The notes: generated by a model from the letters alone, not told the origin. 64,000 bases of DNA from Symbiodinium natans (GCA_905221605.1 CAJNDS010001669.1:428001-492000); one strand, 5' to 3'; positions 1-10,544 are shown, counted from the stretch's first letter. Made by a program: numbers and translations.

Positions 1-1300
1 CTGGCGATTGTATACTGTGATTCCTAAGCAGCCCATAACTCCCTCAATAGCTAAACCCTAACCCTAATCCCCAAACCCTAATAAGCCAGAATCGCTGTTG
101 TTCTTACCCTAAACCTAAACCCTAAACCCTAACCCCTAAACCCTAGTAGGCATATTCCGAACTTACAGGGAATTAAGTGCTCGCGGGCTTGGCAACCTTG
201 GCTCCCGCGTGACAGTGGGCTTCCCAGTTATGTCGCGAACTACCCCCTAAACCCTAAACCCTAAACCCTGAACCCTAAACCCTAAACCCTAAACCCTGAA
301 CCCTAAACCCCAAACCCTTTTCACAAGGGACTCGACTGTTGCCCCTTCTGCCCAGCCCGCCCCCACACCCCAAACTCTGAACCCTAAATCCTAAACCCTA
401 AACCTTTAAAGGCCTTTACATGGGCACCAGCTAGGGATACTTAAAGGGCTCTCCGGGTGCTCCCCAGCAAACTCTTGCAAACCCTTGTTGTTGACCCCGA
501 AATTCTGGGCCCTTTCAGGGTTCGTCAGAAAATCCCTCCCCCCCCCCCTCCCATGGAGAGCTTGAGGCCCCACCAAGAACTCTAAACCCTACGCCCGGTA
601 TGTTGGTTTCCGAAAGTAGGTTACCCTCTTAGGCATCCTTACTACGAGGGAGTCCTACCATTGGGGGGTCTATTTTCGGGGTCGCCCTGGTTTCGTAAAT
701 CCCCAGATGGAGCTTAAGGCCCCAAAGAACCGTAGCTTGATCAAGCCCGAAACCCTTTTCTGCCCTAAAGGCTAGGTTATGGTTTGGGGTTTAGGGTCTA
801 GGTTTAAGGTTAGGGTTTAGGGTCTTTAGGCTTCTCCTGAAGCCCAGTTGCCAAACCGTTTAGGCTTCTGTCTAAACCCTAAACTCCAGGTGACCCTGAA
901 TCCCATGGAAGCATAAACCCTAGCCCTAAACCCTAAACCCTAAACCCTAAACCCTGAACCCTACAGAAGCAAAGCAGGCCCCGCGTGGCCCAGTGAGGCG
1001 CCCTTTGTCTGATGTGGCTGAAGCCGCGTGCCCGTGATGGAGTTGATGGACCTATGAAGGTTTTAGGGGTTTAGGGTTTATTCAGGGTTTAGGGTTTCGG
1101 GTTTAGGGTTTAGGGCTAGGGTTTAGGGTTTATTTAGGGCTTAGGGGAGGAAACTAACTTCCCAGACAGATCAGAATAGCCCTTGAAATTATGGAATCTT
1201 CCTTAAAACATGTAGGGATCCTTATCGTAAACTAAGCGAAAGATTCCCTGATTTAGGGGGCTTGGGCTCTGAGGTTCCGACTTGGGCTTCGAACTTTGCA
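1..1300. other. Telomere-like mosaic, no gene recognised
   Basis: Short unique islands of 60-150 bp lie between tracts. A minus-strand frame at about 965-1050 is open for 30 codons but has no convincing splice context. Nothing else here supports a gene. Confidence 0.6.
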
Positions 1301-1309
1301 GTCAGATCT

Positions 1310-1465
1310 ACTTGGAGGTTCGTGGGGCTTACTAACCACTTATGACTGGGCTTATAACCCTACTTGTAATAGGGCTAACCCCTATAAGGCCCTTTAGGGG
1401 TATTGTAAGTGGGGTTAGAAGTACAGGTATAATTGGTTAGTAAGTATCATGAACCTTCAAGTAGG
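1310..1465. mobile_element. Hairpin element, family A
   Basis: The termini are inverted repeats of the consensus CTTGGAGGTTCATGGGTA, here diverged (CTTGGAGGTTCGTGG at the left, CATGAACCTTCAAG at the right). The interior is AT-rich with TTATAA-type motifs and is itself partly palindromic. There is no coding capacity, so this is a MITE-like non-autonomous element. About 17 copies or fragments occur in the window. Confidence 0.75.
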
Positions 1466-1469
1466 GTTT

Positions 1470-2665
1470 AGGGTAGAACCCTCACCCCTTCAAACTTTTG
1501 CATTCAGGCCTTTTCGAACACTGCCGGGCCTTCAAACTTGAAACCCTAAACCCTAGAAAACTTTCCAGAGAAGTTGCTGAACAGCATAGGCGCTTGAACG
1601 ACTCCAGCGGTGGAATCCACCACTGGGCTGCAAAAGCCCAAAAACCCAAGACCTCAATACTCAATTAGACAAGACATGTACCTTAAATCACAATAAGAGC
1701 CGTACGCCCTAAACCATAAACCCTAAACCCTAAACCCTAAACTCTGAACCCTGAACCCTGAACCCTAACCCCTTTTTCCAAGAGACTTCGCCCGCCTCGA
1801 TAATCCCCTACACCCTCAACCCTCAAACCTCAACCCTAAACCCTAGCCCTAAACCCTAGCCCTAAACCCTAAACCCTAAGCCCTAAGCCCTAAGCCCTAA
1901 ACCCTAAACCCTAAACCCTAAACCCTAAACCCTAAACCCTAAACCCGAGCCCTAAACCCTAAACCTTGAGGCTCCAGCTCACTGCCATATGTGAACTGAA
2001 CCATGGCAGACACGGCCTCGCAAGGCTCAAGGAAGCCCTGTCTCGTTAACGAGGTTGGGCCTTACAAGCCCTCTGGGGTTTAGGGTTTAGGGTTTAAGGT
2101 TTAGGGCTGAGAACTCTATTATAGGCTGTACTCCTTGAATTAAGGGCGGTTGGGCCCCAGGCCATACACTCAGTGGTTTAAGGTTTAGGGTTCACGTTCA
2201 GATGTGTACAAAGAAGTGCATGGATCATGGATACGCAAGGCTCGGACTTTCCGGCCAGGACATCATAGCCCGGATGCAAGTAAAGGGGTCAACCCGAAAC
2301 CCCACATCCCTAGACCCTAAACCCTAAACCCTAACACCGGAAGCTTTCAGCCCGCGGCCGCTTGTGAGCCGCATCCCTTGCCATTTCCCGTGAGTGCGTC
2401 CTTCGCGCGGTGGCGGTCTCGGGTTCAGGGCTTCGGGATTGGCACCTTCCCGGTCCTGCGAGCCGCAGGACAGCAAGTTGACCTTAGCTTGGGTGAAGAT
2501 GGCATGTGGCCTGCAAGAGGTCCTCTCAACAGCTCCTACATGCAAGGATCCCAACGAGCACACTAAACCCCAAACCCCAAACCCCAAACCCTAAACCCTA
2601 AACCGTAGCCCTAAACCCTAAACCCTAAACCCCTAAACCCTACACCCTACACCCTAAACCCTAAA
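1470..2665. other. Telomere-like mosaic, no gene recognised
   Basis: CCCTAAA arrays at 1700-1770, 1800-1970, 2310-2335 and 2570-2670 separate short islands. The island at 2340-2560 is open on both strands, but the frames run into repeat translation and neither is convincing. Confidence 0.5.
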
Positions 2666-2671
2666 ACCTAG

Positions 2672-2748
2672 AGTGGGTTGAGGCCGAGGAGTCTGCCAGC
2701 GTGCTGCTATCCGGCGCGGCACGGAATATGCGCCTCGCTGTAGTGCAG
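2672..2748 (+). CDS. Internal exon, unknown protein
   Basis: One frame is open and GC-rich at third positions and reads WVEAEESASVLLSGAARNMR followed by LAVVQ. It is preceded by a telomere-derived acceptor (ACCTAG) and followed by CAG then GCAGTG, a GC-type donor of the kind dinoflagellates use. No domain is recognised. The gene it belongs to cannot be traced further with confidence. Confidence 0.55.
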
Positions 2749-2826
2749 GCAGTGGCGGGGTCACATCGACTGGAGTTTCTAAGGGTAGTTTCATGGGCCC
2801 TAACCCTAAGCCCTAAACCCTAAACC

Positions 2827-2915
2827 CGCAAGCAAACATCCCGTCTGAGCCAGCTGCACGTCGCCCATGAAACCAATGAAACCATGCGCCTGAGCCTGGG
2901 CACACAATATGGGGG
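2827..2915 (+). CDS. Possible exon, unknown protein
   Basis: The plus frame reads QTSRLSQLHVAHETNETMRL and stays open to about 2970. Splice sites are not clear. It lies 80 bp downstream of the exon at 2672-2748 on the same strand and could be the next exon of that gene. Confidence 0.33.
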
Positions 2916-3330
2916 TTTATGGCCTCTAAGGGACCCGGAGCATGGACCCCCAAACAGTAGGATCCCCTTCTACTAAGGACCCCAAGAAGGTACCCCTAAA
3001 CCCTAAACCCTAAACCCCAAACCCTAAACCCTAAACCCTAAACCCCAAACCCTAAACCCTAAACCCCCATATGCGAGCATCACCTGCTTCAGACTTGTCA
3101 CGTTTTGTCAGCCTCAGTGGGTCCCAGGTCTGCCCGTGCATTTGGGGCCTATCCCCCACTTTGGAGTAGACTCGTTCAGGGTTTAGGGTTTAGCGTTTCG
3201 GGTTTAGGGGTAGACCCTGGAAAAAGTATATACTTTCTAGGTATAAGTAGCTATAATAGGAACCCAGAACCAAAAAAACATTAATAGTATAGTAGTCCAA
3301 AACCCGGAAGCACTTGCTCACCAGCCCAGC

Positions 3331-3387
3331 TTAGTGCAGCCCGACCGCGATGTCGTCTTGGCGTAGCAGGATGTGAGCCTTCAGTAA
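3331..3387 (-). CDS. Possible terminal exon, unknown protein
   Basis: After an acceptor-like ACCAG, 18 codons read LLKAHILLRQDDIAVGLH, followed by a TAA stop. Third positions are GC-rich. It is the most downstream of a series of minus-strand exons at 8.4, 7.4, 7.1, 6.6 and 4.3 kb, which may form one gene. Confidence 0.45.
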   Translation of the reverse strand, partial: LLKAHILLRQDDIAVGLH

Positions 3388-3679
3388 CTGGTTCTAGCAG
3401 GGAATTCGGGGTGTTAGGTCTTTTACATCTCCGGAGAAGCCTTTTGAGGGCCTTGATAGGCAGCGGAATTGCCTCCCTGCTAAACCCTACACCCTATTCT
3501 TGCTTCCGAACCATTGCAAACCTAAACCCTAAACCCTACACCCTAAATCCGAAATTCCCTGCTAAGAATCCGTCCCTAAACCCCAAACCCGAAACCCTAA
3601 ACCCCGAAGAAGCAGAAGAGAGGCAAAGCCCAGTCCCTTGGCTGTTTCGGCTCATCCTTCTCCTTTAGCTCATGCTTCT

Positions 3680-3787
3680 AGGGTTTAGGGTTTAGGTTTA
3701 GGGTTTAGGGTTTAGGGTTTAGGGTTTAGGGTTTAGGGTTTAGGGTTTAGGGTTTAGGGTTTAGGGTTTAGGGTTTAGGGTTTAGGG
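3680..3787 (+). repeat. TTTAGGG tract, about 15 units
   Basis: Nearly perfect TTTAGGG array with a single shortened unit. No obvious direct repeat is visible at its borders. Confidence 0.95.
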
Positions 3788-3889
3788 GGCTGATCAAAGC
3801 AAGGGAGCCAAGTTGTGGTCCCTTAAAGGAAGGAACTGGAAATAATGGATCACTACATGATTGAAGCAGCACAAACATAAACATTACAT

Positions 3890-3899
3890 CTTAGATATA

Positions 3900-3930
<31 letters not shown>

Positions 3931-3972
3931 TACTATATACATGTATACATATCTATATATACACACACACAC
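3890..3972. repeat. TA/GATA/CA microsatellite
   Basis: Consecutive runs of TA, TAGA and CA dinucleotide or tetranucleotide repeats in AT-rich sequence. Confidence 0.9.
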
Positions 3973-4063
3973 TATTCAAACAAAAGGCCAGTAACGTGCG
4001 CCGAGCTGCGATGATAAGGGGCGCTGCTCTCCCCCACCTATGTCACGCTAGAGCCTTTAAAAG

Positions 4064-4155
4064 CTACTATTCGTTTAAGAACCCCCAAAAATTAATCCCT
4101 ATATTACCCTTATAAGGAAATTAATCAATTTTTTTGGGGGTTCTTAAGCAATTGG
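4064..4155. mobile_element. Hairpin element, family B
   Basis: Terminal inverted repeats of the consensus CTACTATTTGCTTAAGAACC at the left and GGTTCTTAAGCAATTGGTAG at the right. The interior is about 45 bp and AT-rich. It is MITE-like and non-coding. Seven or more copies are in the window. Confidence 0.8.
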
Positions 4156-4314
4156 TAGTAAGTCAGGTGCTCAAGATGCAGCTGCAAAGCAATAAAACAG
4201 CTAGCGCAATGCCTGCTCATGGTCAATGGACAAGGAAGGAACTTTGGGGTTCGTAGGAGAGACTGCAGGGGCATAACTGAGTGTTTAGGGTTTAGGGTTT
4301 AGGGTTCGTATCAC

Positions 4315-4395
4315 AGACGGGCATCGTGTGCGTAGGCGCCGCGCTCCCAGCAATATCTTGTTGCTGTCCGACAGAACACGGTCGGCGAGCGAAGC
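4315..4395 (-). CDS. Internal exon, unknown protein
   Basis: 27 codons between CAG acceptor and a GT donor (TCT then GTGATA). It reads ASLADRVLSDSNKILLGARR then LRTRCPS. Unlike most exons here, the sense strand downstream reads CCCTAAA and upstream TTTAGGG, the reverse of the usual arrangement. Confidence 0.55.
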
Positions 4396-4667
4396 CTGCC
4401 AGAGCCCAAAGCCCCTTAAGTAAACCCTAAACCCTAACTCCCAAAACCCTCCCTAAACCCTAACTCCCAAAGCCCCTTATATAAGTAAACTCTAAACCCT
4501 TTTGCATCCAGGCCTCTTCGAACACTGCCGGGAAACACCAACTAAGACACTGAGACACTGAGGCGGAGGCAAGGTACAGCATTGACTGACTGTCACCCAC
4601 CCATGCAAGAACAAATGTCTCGCACGCGCCCATCTGAAACAACATCAGGAAACACCAGACCCGACAT

Positions 4668-5376
4668 TCAATCATCTTGACTGAAGTCGATACAAGCGAG
4701 ATCAGGCGAACACTCACTAGAAGCACTCAACCCAACCTGCAAATCCATCGCCATCGAATGGTTTCTTCGTTCTTCACTTCTGTGAGAGCGTTCCTCCCTC
4801 CGCTTCTGCTTCTGAGCTTGTCGAAGGAGACGGTGCCGCTCTTTCAATGTTTGAAGATCAACTGTAGATCTCCAGTATGGTGCTGTGCACGGACCATCAC
4901 GTTGCTGAAGTGGGTCTGACGCACGGTGCGAAACATGTGCATGGCTAGGGCTTCCAGAAGCTTGCCGGTGTGGGGAAATCGCTTGCTGGCCTTCCAGAGC
5001 GCATAGGCGTTCCTGCAACCCCACACAGGATTTTCAGGACGGCATCGTATTGCTGCTGCAATCGGTGCACCAAGTTCTCACACTCTTGTCTTGTTATGAC
5101 CTCCAAATCAGTTTGCGATCCAGTGGAATAAACAGGGATGGTTATGCCGCCGTCGACGCGTTGTGGCTGCAACGACTCGGTTCTATGATGGACTTCGGTC
5201 TCTTGCAAGGCCTTGTACAAGGATACAGTGCGAGCTTGGCCTGACTCGACTGGCTTCACCAAAACATGCAGAGCCGATGCCAAGCACCCTGTGATCGAAT
5301 GATCCCCGATAGATCGTCGAGACAATCGGAGTGAGAAGGCGATGCAGGAAATGAGCTTGCGACGATCAGAATCCAT
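4668..5376 (-). pseudogene. Frameshifted hypothetical gene
   Basis: Coding quality shifts between frames along the minus strand. The first 120 codons from an ATG at 5376 are open (MDSDRRKLISCIAFSLRLSR onward, with a coil-like LVHRLQQQYDAVLKIL near the end). The frame then breaks at about 5025. Codon use continues in a second frame (NAYALWKASKRFPHTGKLLE) and then a third, which holds a Lys/Arg/Glu-rich stretch (RLLRQAQKQKRREERSHRSE) near 4770. The frame switches mean two or more indels, from decay or assembly error. No family is recognised. It sits between exons 6577-6673 and 4315-4395 on the same strand. Confidence 0.5.
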
Positions 5377-5443
5377 TGCAGCTGTACAGTTGAATCTAAT
5401 TCAGGGTTTGCCGTTTAGGCCTCGTAGCAAAGTGGCACTTGAG

Positions 5444-5456
5444 CCGTAGCCATTTT
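5444..5456 (+). other. Possible dinoflagellate spliced-leader relic
   Basis: CCGTAGCCATTTT matches the first 13 bases of the 22-nt dinoflagellate spliced leader exactly. The 3' part of the leader (GGCTCAAG) is missing downstream, but CTTGAGCC lies directly overlapping upstream in inverted sense. Relic leaders mark retro-inserted mRNAs in dinoflagellates. No gene on the plus strand follows, so this may be coincidence or a truncated relic. Confidence 0.35.
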
Positions 5457-6076
5457 AAACTCTAAACCCTAACTCCCAAAACCCTATCGCACACCCTAAG
5501 CCCCAAACCCTGACTCGTCATGTCGAACCCCATATACCAGAATGATAGACTCCGAACCGAAAACCCCGAAACCTTTCAGGAATCTGTCTTCAGTCAGAGT
5601 GGGGCCTTAGAGGGAAGACCTGCTCCTGAATTGGGGGTCACCTTCGGTGGGGTTTCCATAATAGCGCCAAACCCTCCCACCCCTAAACCCTTTTGAACCC
5701 TAAACAGTCAGGGTTTTGGGCTTAGGCGATCCGACATCGAGACTTGGTTGCTCTTTATGAAATTAGAGGAACCCTCCAACCATAAACCCTAAAACCCTAA
5801 CCAAAACTCATAAAGTGCTAAAGTTGTAGCAAAGTCCCACCTAGTAATATTCAGGGTTTAGGGCTTCGGGGATCCGACATCGAGAGGGGAGAAGGTGTTT
5901 AGATCTCCCCTTGTCGGCCTGTGCAGGTGGGTGAACCACATTGGCAGGGATCAGCGTTTGGGACTGAGGGGTGTTGGGACTCAGGAATGAGGGTTTAGGG
6001 TTTAGGGCTGCGGGCGGCAAGAAGATGGTAGGAGGGGATGGACCTGAGCCCCAAACGCTATTCCACTCTACCGAGA

Positions 6077-6167
6077 CACCCTAAACCCTAAACCCTAAAC
6101 CCTAAACCCTAAACCCTAAACCCTAAACCCTAAACCCTAAACCCTAAACCCTAAACCCTAAACCCTG
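6077..6167 (-). repeat. CCCTAAA tract, about 12 units
   Basis: Perfect CCCTAAA array on the plus strand. The following island has an open plus frame of about 20 codons (6172-6235) without clear splice sites. Confidence 0.95.
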
Positions 6168-6264
6168 AGCCATGCCGGGGCCTGCTGAATTTGCAGCATC
6201 CTTTCAGGCGGCAATCTGTGTCACTTGGGTTGGGGGGCCGGGGAGGGGGGCGGGGTGGTTTATG

Positions 6265-6375
6265 GTCTATAGGGTTTAGGGTTTAGGGTTTAGGGTTTAG
6301 GGTTTAGGGTTTAGGTTTAGGGTTTAGGGTTTAGGGTTTAGGGTTTAGGGTTTAGGGTTTAGGGTTTAGGGTTTT
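6265..6375 (+). repeat. TTTAGGG tract, about 15 units
   Basis: Nearly perfect array with one short unit (TTTAGG). It is separated from the opposite-orientation tract at 6077-6167 by a 100-bp island, so the pair could form a long stem. Confidence 0.95.
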
Positions 6376-6503
6376 TGTGGAGCAGGGGCGGAAGCATGAA
6401 AAACATATTGCAGCACTTGCAGCCCGCGAACTCTAAAACTTGTGGGAGTTGAGAGGGTTCCCACGGTTGCACAGAAGCTGCCTCCAGTACTGTTTGCAGT
6501 CCT

Positions 6504-6575
6504 AGATGTTTGGCCTAAACCCTAAACCCTAAACCCTAAACCCTAAACCCTAAACCCTAAACCCTAAGATGTTTG
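6504..6575. repeat. CCCTAAA tract with flanking 9-bp direct repeat
   Basis: AGATGTTTG at 6504-6512 is repeated exactly at 6567-6575. Between them are 54 bp made almost wholly of CCCTAAA units. This is the pattern expected of an insertion with target-site duplication. Confidence 0.7.
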
Positions 6576-6576
6576 T

Positions 6577-6673
6577 TGAACGCATGTGTTGAAGAGCTCT
6601 TGGCCCCAGGCTGCCCTTGACGCACATAGTTCCCCAACCCCAGCTGCGTGTCCACCACCTCGGCAAGATTGTG
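6577..6673 (-). CDS. Internal exon, unknown protein
   Basis: The minus frame reads HNLAEVVDTQLGLGNYVRQG then QPGAKSSSTHAFNKHL, with no stop. Sense CCCTAAA lies upstream and TTTAGGG downstream, the usual arrangement for exons here. The exact splice points are uncertain. It is probably part of the same gene as the exons at 7.1, 7.4 and 8.3 kb. Confidence 0.55.
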
Positions 6674-7109
6674 TAGGGTTTAGGGTTTAGGGTTTAGGGT
6701 TTAGGGTTTAGGGTTTAGGGTATAGGGTTTAGGGTTCGAGCTTTGTAGGTACAAGCTGCGTGCGAAGGCCCACCCTATCTTCGTTCTGTTGATCTTGAAT
6801 CTTGACCTGGAGCATAAGCCCTACTTTGAAGTAAACCCTGGATGAAAGCATATACTTTTCAGGGATAGGTAGCTGCAATAGGAACCCTGAACCAAGAACA
6901 AGTATTAAAGTATGATACTCCAAAACCCAGTAAAAAGCAACTTCTGACCGTTTGCTTACTGATCGCCTGGTTGGTAGAGGGTTTAGGGTTTAGGGGGTAG
7001 GGTTTGGGGTTTGGGGTTTGGGGTTTTGGGTTTTGGGTTTTGGGTTTGGGGTTTGGGGTTTGGGGTTTGGGGTTTAGGGTTTAGGGCTTAGGGTTTAGGG
7101 TTTAGGGGT

Positions 7110-7172
7110 TGGCAGCATCTCTGGGGCGACGGCTAGCTGCTGGTTGATGACGATGCTGGCCCTGTTCTTGAC
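7110..7172 (-). CDS. Internal exon, unknown protein
   Basis: After CCCTGCAG the frame reads VKNRASIVINQQLAVAPEML. The downstream edge falls in a near-duplicate (GGTTGGCAG at 7107-7115 and GGTTGGTAG at 6969-6977, plus strand) that brackets the intervening telomere-like tract. Splicing within that repeat would be ambiguous. Confidence 0.55.
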
Positions 7173-7268
7173 CTGCAGGGCAAGATCAGAAGCTGGTGCA
7201 GAACGCTTGTTCCGTGTCATTGTTGCTCGGGCGCGGCGATCGCGCGTGAGATGTTTCCATGCGCCTAG

Positions 7269-7367
7269 ACCCTAAACCCTAAACCCTAAACCCTAAACCC
7301 TAAACCCTAAACCCTAAACCCTAAACCCTAAACCCTAAACCCTAACCCTAAACCCTAAACCCTAAAC
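7269..7367 (-). repeat. CCCTAAA tract, about 14 units
   Basis: Lies directly downstream (sense strand) of the exon at 7368-7468, so the intron begins AAG then GTTTAGGG. The splice donor is supplied by the repeat itself. Confidence 0.9.
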
Positions 7368-7468
7368 CTTCCCTCCAGCGCAGCCTTGGACATGCTGAAG
7401 CCAACGAGCACCCAGGTGTCGTAGGGCATGAGAACCGCATTCGAGTAGATCTCGTTGCATCCGCTGAC
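7368..7468 (-). CDS. Internal exon, unknown protein
   Basis: Strong exon: GCAG acceptor, an open GC-rich frame reading GCNEIYSNAVLMPYDTWVLV then GFSMSKAALEG, and a telomere-unit donor (GTTTAGGG). No family is recognised. It leads towards the exon at 7110-7172 on the same strand. Confidence 0.65.
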
Positions 7469-7479
7469 CTGCGAGGAGG

Positions 7480-8320
7480 GTTAGGGTTTAGGGTTTATAG
7501 GGTTTATAGGGTTTATAGGGTTTAGGGTTTCGGGTTTGACCGGCAAAGAAGGGTTCGGGCGTCCCCGGGACTCCAGTACCCCCGTTAACTAAGGAATACT
7601 GACTCATATCCGAGGAGTCCTTAGCTCTCCCGAGACCCCAACATCCACACGCCAGGTTTAGGGTTAGGGCTTATAGGGCTTAGGGTGTAGGGTTTAGGTT
7701 GTGGGGCGGCAGAGGGGGGGAGGGGGAAGGGTGTGCGTGTTTACATGGGTCCTTGGCTTTGCAGGGATCACAAGGTGTCTAAAAGCTTCCCCAACAAAGG
7801 GCCCATAGCAAGGGACCATGCAACCAATCGAAGATTCTCAACCAAGGCCTGGGCCACGAGGGCCTAGTTTAGGGCTCGGGGCTCAGGGCTCAGGGCTTAG
7901 GGTTTATATAGGGTTTAGTTCGTAGGGTCCGGCTGAGGAATATCCAATTTGAGATTCTGTTGATGATGTGCGGCATATTCCTTGGTGACAGGCAGCTGTG
8001 CCCTCTGGCTACTGCCCACGCCCCCAACCCGAAACCCTAATTGCAAACCCAGAGAGCCCCCCAAACCAACTAAGGAACATACCTTAAACTGTATATAAGA
8101 CCAGTCGTATGATTTAAAGTCTGCTCCTCAATTAACTGCACCATTCATTGTCGGGATACTATAAAAATGATCATGTTTGTTCCTTGTTGGGTTTAAGTAT
8201 TCATACAAGTGTAAAATGATTTTCAACAATGACCCAGTTAAGGGGCACTCCTGGGGAACCTTGAAGCTTCTAAACCCCAACCCTAAACCCTAAACCCTAA
8301 ACCCTGAACCCTAAACCCTA
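7480..8320. other. Repeats and diverged hairpin remnants
   Basis: TTTATAGGG variants (7490-7530), several fragments related to the AGAGAGCCCAATA-type hairpin family, and an open plus frame of about 35 codons at 7765-7868 (DHKVSKSFPNKGPIARDHAT) that could be an exon but has only an acceptor-like GCAG for support. Confidence 0.4.
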
Positions 8321-8323
8321 AAC

Positions 8324-8402
8324 CTGAAACTCATCCTTTGAGAGCACGACGTGGTCGGTCCAGGACAGTCGAAGCTGCCGGTTGGACGTTGACCATTCGT
8401 GC
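8324..8402 (-). CDS. Internal exon, unknown protein
   Basis: GGCAG acceptor, 26 codons reading HEWSTSNRQLRLSWTDHVVL then SKDEFQ, and a CAG/GTTTAGGG donor in which the telomere-like tract begins the intron. It is the most upstream of the 8.4-3.3 kb minus-strand exon series. Confidence 0.6.
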
Positions 8403-8409
8403 CTGCCAT

Positions 8410-9260
8410 CTGGTCCCAAGAGTATCCCAGAAATAAAAAGGGTTTAGGGTTAAGGGTTAAGGGTTTAGGGCGGCTTAAACAAAGGAATTTTCCTTCATTC
8501 AAGGGTCTTGTGACAAGTCTTGTGCCAATATCTCCAAGGGGTCCTGATATGATATGGGGACCATTCCCTTATCACAGGGTAGTGGAGATTCTGGGTGCAT
8601 TGCCAAATCCCTTCATTAAGGAATATACTACACCTTTAACCAAACTGAGGGGCCCTCACTAGGACTTAGAGTGCATTCCTTGCTTATGCGGTGTTGGGCT
8701 GCATATCGCCAACATGTCTCAACAGTGCAGACAAGAGCCCAATAGCCTTGCAATGAGGAATATTCCCGAAATGACCCTATATAAACCCTAAACCCTAACC
8801 CTAAACCCTAAACCCTAAGGTAGAACCATTCCTTAGCTAAGGGGCATTGGAGCGTCCGGGTATCATCTCTGCTCCCCGCACATTCTGCCTATGCGTACGT
8901 CTCGACAGCGCAAAACCCTTTAGGGTTTAGGGTTTAGGGTGACAGGCTTTGCTGATTTGTGTTGTGACGGTGCAGCCCTCAGTGACATAAGCGCATCTGG
9001 AACTCGCGGCAGAGGAGATTTCCTGTACACTGCATATCGGGAGGCTCAACTAAGCTCTCGCACACACACACACACACAGAAAGGCCAAAAACCTGAATGA
9101 AGGAGTACGCCTTAAACTATATAAGGATCCTTGGTCTGATTTTGGTACTGTATTCTTGCATTAGGGGGTATCGGGCTCCCTGGGCACACCAGCATGAGCG
9201 CAGAACGAACCCCGGAGAGTCGAACAAGGGCCTTGTCCTCAAACCTTAGGGTTTAGGGTT
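8410..9260. other. Repeat-rich stretch, no gene recognised
   Basis: Holds fragments of the AGAGAGCCCAATA hairpin family, short CCCTAAA runs (8780-8815), a CA run at 9060-9079, and an ambiguous island at 8940-9010 with open frames on both strands. Confidence 0.5.
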
Positions 9261-9261
9261 T

Positions 9262-9353
9262 AGGGTTTCCCCCTTTGTCTAACAGTCCTTACTAGGGGGG
9301 GGGGGGGGGGGGTACCACAATCCCTGTTAAGGACTGTTATGATAAAGGGGAAC
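9262..9353. mobile_element. Hairpin element, family C
   Basis: Inverted termini of the type TTCCCCCTTATACTAACAGT and its complement ending GGGGGAACATCCC, with a poly-G run in the middle of this copy. Non-coding. Related copies lie at 10.77, 19.2 and 21.5 kb. Confidence 0.75.
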
Positions 9354-9372
9354 ATCCCAACCTACCCCGGAG

Positions 9373-9438
9373 GTTCAAAACCAAGCCGTCGAGCACATGA
9401 AGAAGGCCCATCCCCTGCTGCTGGTTGCACCTGCCAAG
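9373..9438 (+). CDS. Internal exon, unknown protein
   Basis: 22 codons reading VQNQAVEHMKKAHPLLLVAP then AK, after a GGAG acceptor and ending at AAG/GTTAGGGTTTAGGG, so the telomere-like tract forms the 5' end of the intron. First of a plus-strand exon series to 15.1 kb. Confidence 0.6.
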
Positions 9439-9560
9439 GTTAGGGTTTAGGGTTTGGGGATTTGGGGGTTTGGGGGTTTGGGGGTTTAGGGGTTTGGGGG
9501 TTTGGGTGTTTAGGGGTTTAGGGGTTTGGGGGTTTGGGGGTTTAGGGGTTTAGGGTTTGG
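9439..9560 (+). repeat. TTTGGGGG/TTTAGGGG variant tract
   Basis: An 8-bp variant array, mostly GTTTGGGG and GTTTAGGG with extra G, beginning exactly at the splice donor of the preceding exon. Confidence 0.9.
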
Positions 9561-9848
9561 GGTTCCGTTTTTTGGTTGGGGTTCAGGGTTAAAGTTTATG
9601 GATTAGAGGGATTCGGTTGCAAGGCTTTCATTGAGGGTTGCTGAAGGTTTAAGTTTTAAGGCCCCTTTTCGGGGGCTCGATTTTGGGGTTTTGGGACCTA
9701 GTCTTGGTTGGCAGACGAACAATCGAACGATAGGCAGACATTGTGAAACAATCAAGCACATGACGAGAGAGCCAAACAAAGAAGCACATATCCTTGTTTC
9801 TCAATTCTCTCATCCATTTCAAGGATACTGTCGAATAGTTTCAACAAG

Positions 9849-9870
9849 AAAGAGAGAGAGAAAGAGAGAG

Positions 9871-9910
<40 letters not shown>

Positions 9911-9912
9911 CT
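9849..9912 (+). repeat. GA microsatellite
   Basis: GA and GAAA repeats, purine-only on the plus strand. Confidence 0.9.
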
Positions 9913-9965
9913 ATCAAGAACAAACAAAGAAATGAGGGTTGGGGGGATCAGGGTGCAGGGCTTAG

Positions 9966-10054
9966 GCTTTGGGACTAGACGTGTCGACGTGCGTCGAGTG
10001 CGTGAATCGACGGTTCACGACGGCCCAAACTTGCGCACAGCTTGGAGCGAGCCA
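9966..10054 (+). CDS. Internal exon, Cys-containing protein
   Basis: CTTAG acceptor, then ALGLDVSTCVECVNRRFTTA and QTCAQLGASQ, ending CCA/GTGTTTAGGG. CxxC and a third Cys suggest an extracellular or metal-binding region, but no family is recognised. Plus-strand series. Confidence 0.55.
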
Positions 10055-10075
10055 GTGTTTAGGGTTTCGGTGGAT

Positions 10076-10102
10076 TTGGGGGGGGGGGGGGGGGGGGGGG
10101 AA
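10076..10102 (+). repeat. Poly-G run
   Basis: An uninterrupted run of more than 20 G. Such runs are prone to assembly error. Confidence 0.9.
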
Positions 10103-10466
10103 CTGACCTAAACCCTAAACAATGAACTCTAAACCCTAAATCTCAAATCCTAAACCCTCAACCCAGGATTGAGATCTCAGGCCCAAGTACCCTAGTCCCG
10201 CTTCACTTCTGACGCACATCACGACCATGTGAACCTCAGCACCTCAACAGTCAGAATAAGACTCCTCATGAAGTTAAGGAGATACTAGACCCAAGAGTAA
10301 CCCAGGAATAACATGCGTGCCCTTTCTGGTTCAAAGGGGCTTGAAAGGGAACCTTAGCCCTAAAGCAGGGAGTATGGGCCGACTCTGAGTCCTAGGATAG
10401 TATTCTTCAAACAAGCAGTCTTGGGCTTTCAGGGGTTCCTATAGGCCCATCATACCCTGAAGACAG

Positions 10467-10544
10467 GGCGGCGGCACATCCACTAAACTTGGTGGACGCG
10501 ATCGTCTTCATGGACCTGCTTACAGCAGAGTCAGGCGCCTGCGC
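10467..10544 (+). CDS. Internal exon, unknown protein
   Basis: AGACAG acceptor, then HPLNLVDAIVFMDLLTAESG and ACA. Hydrophobic and acidic residues alternate as in a helix. The 3' edge is unclear. Plus-strand series. Confidence 0.5.

Noticed and set aside
1..400. Window as a chromosome end
   Set aside because: No long terminal array; tracts near both window edges are short, mixed in orientation and interrupted like those inside.
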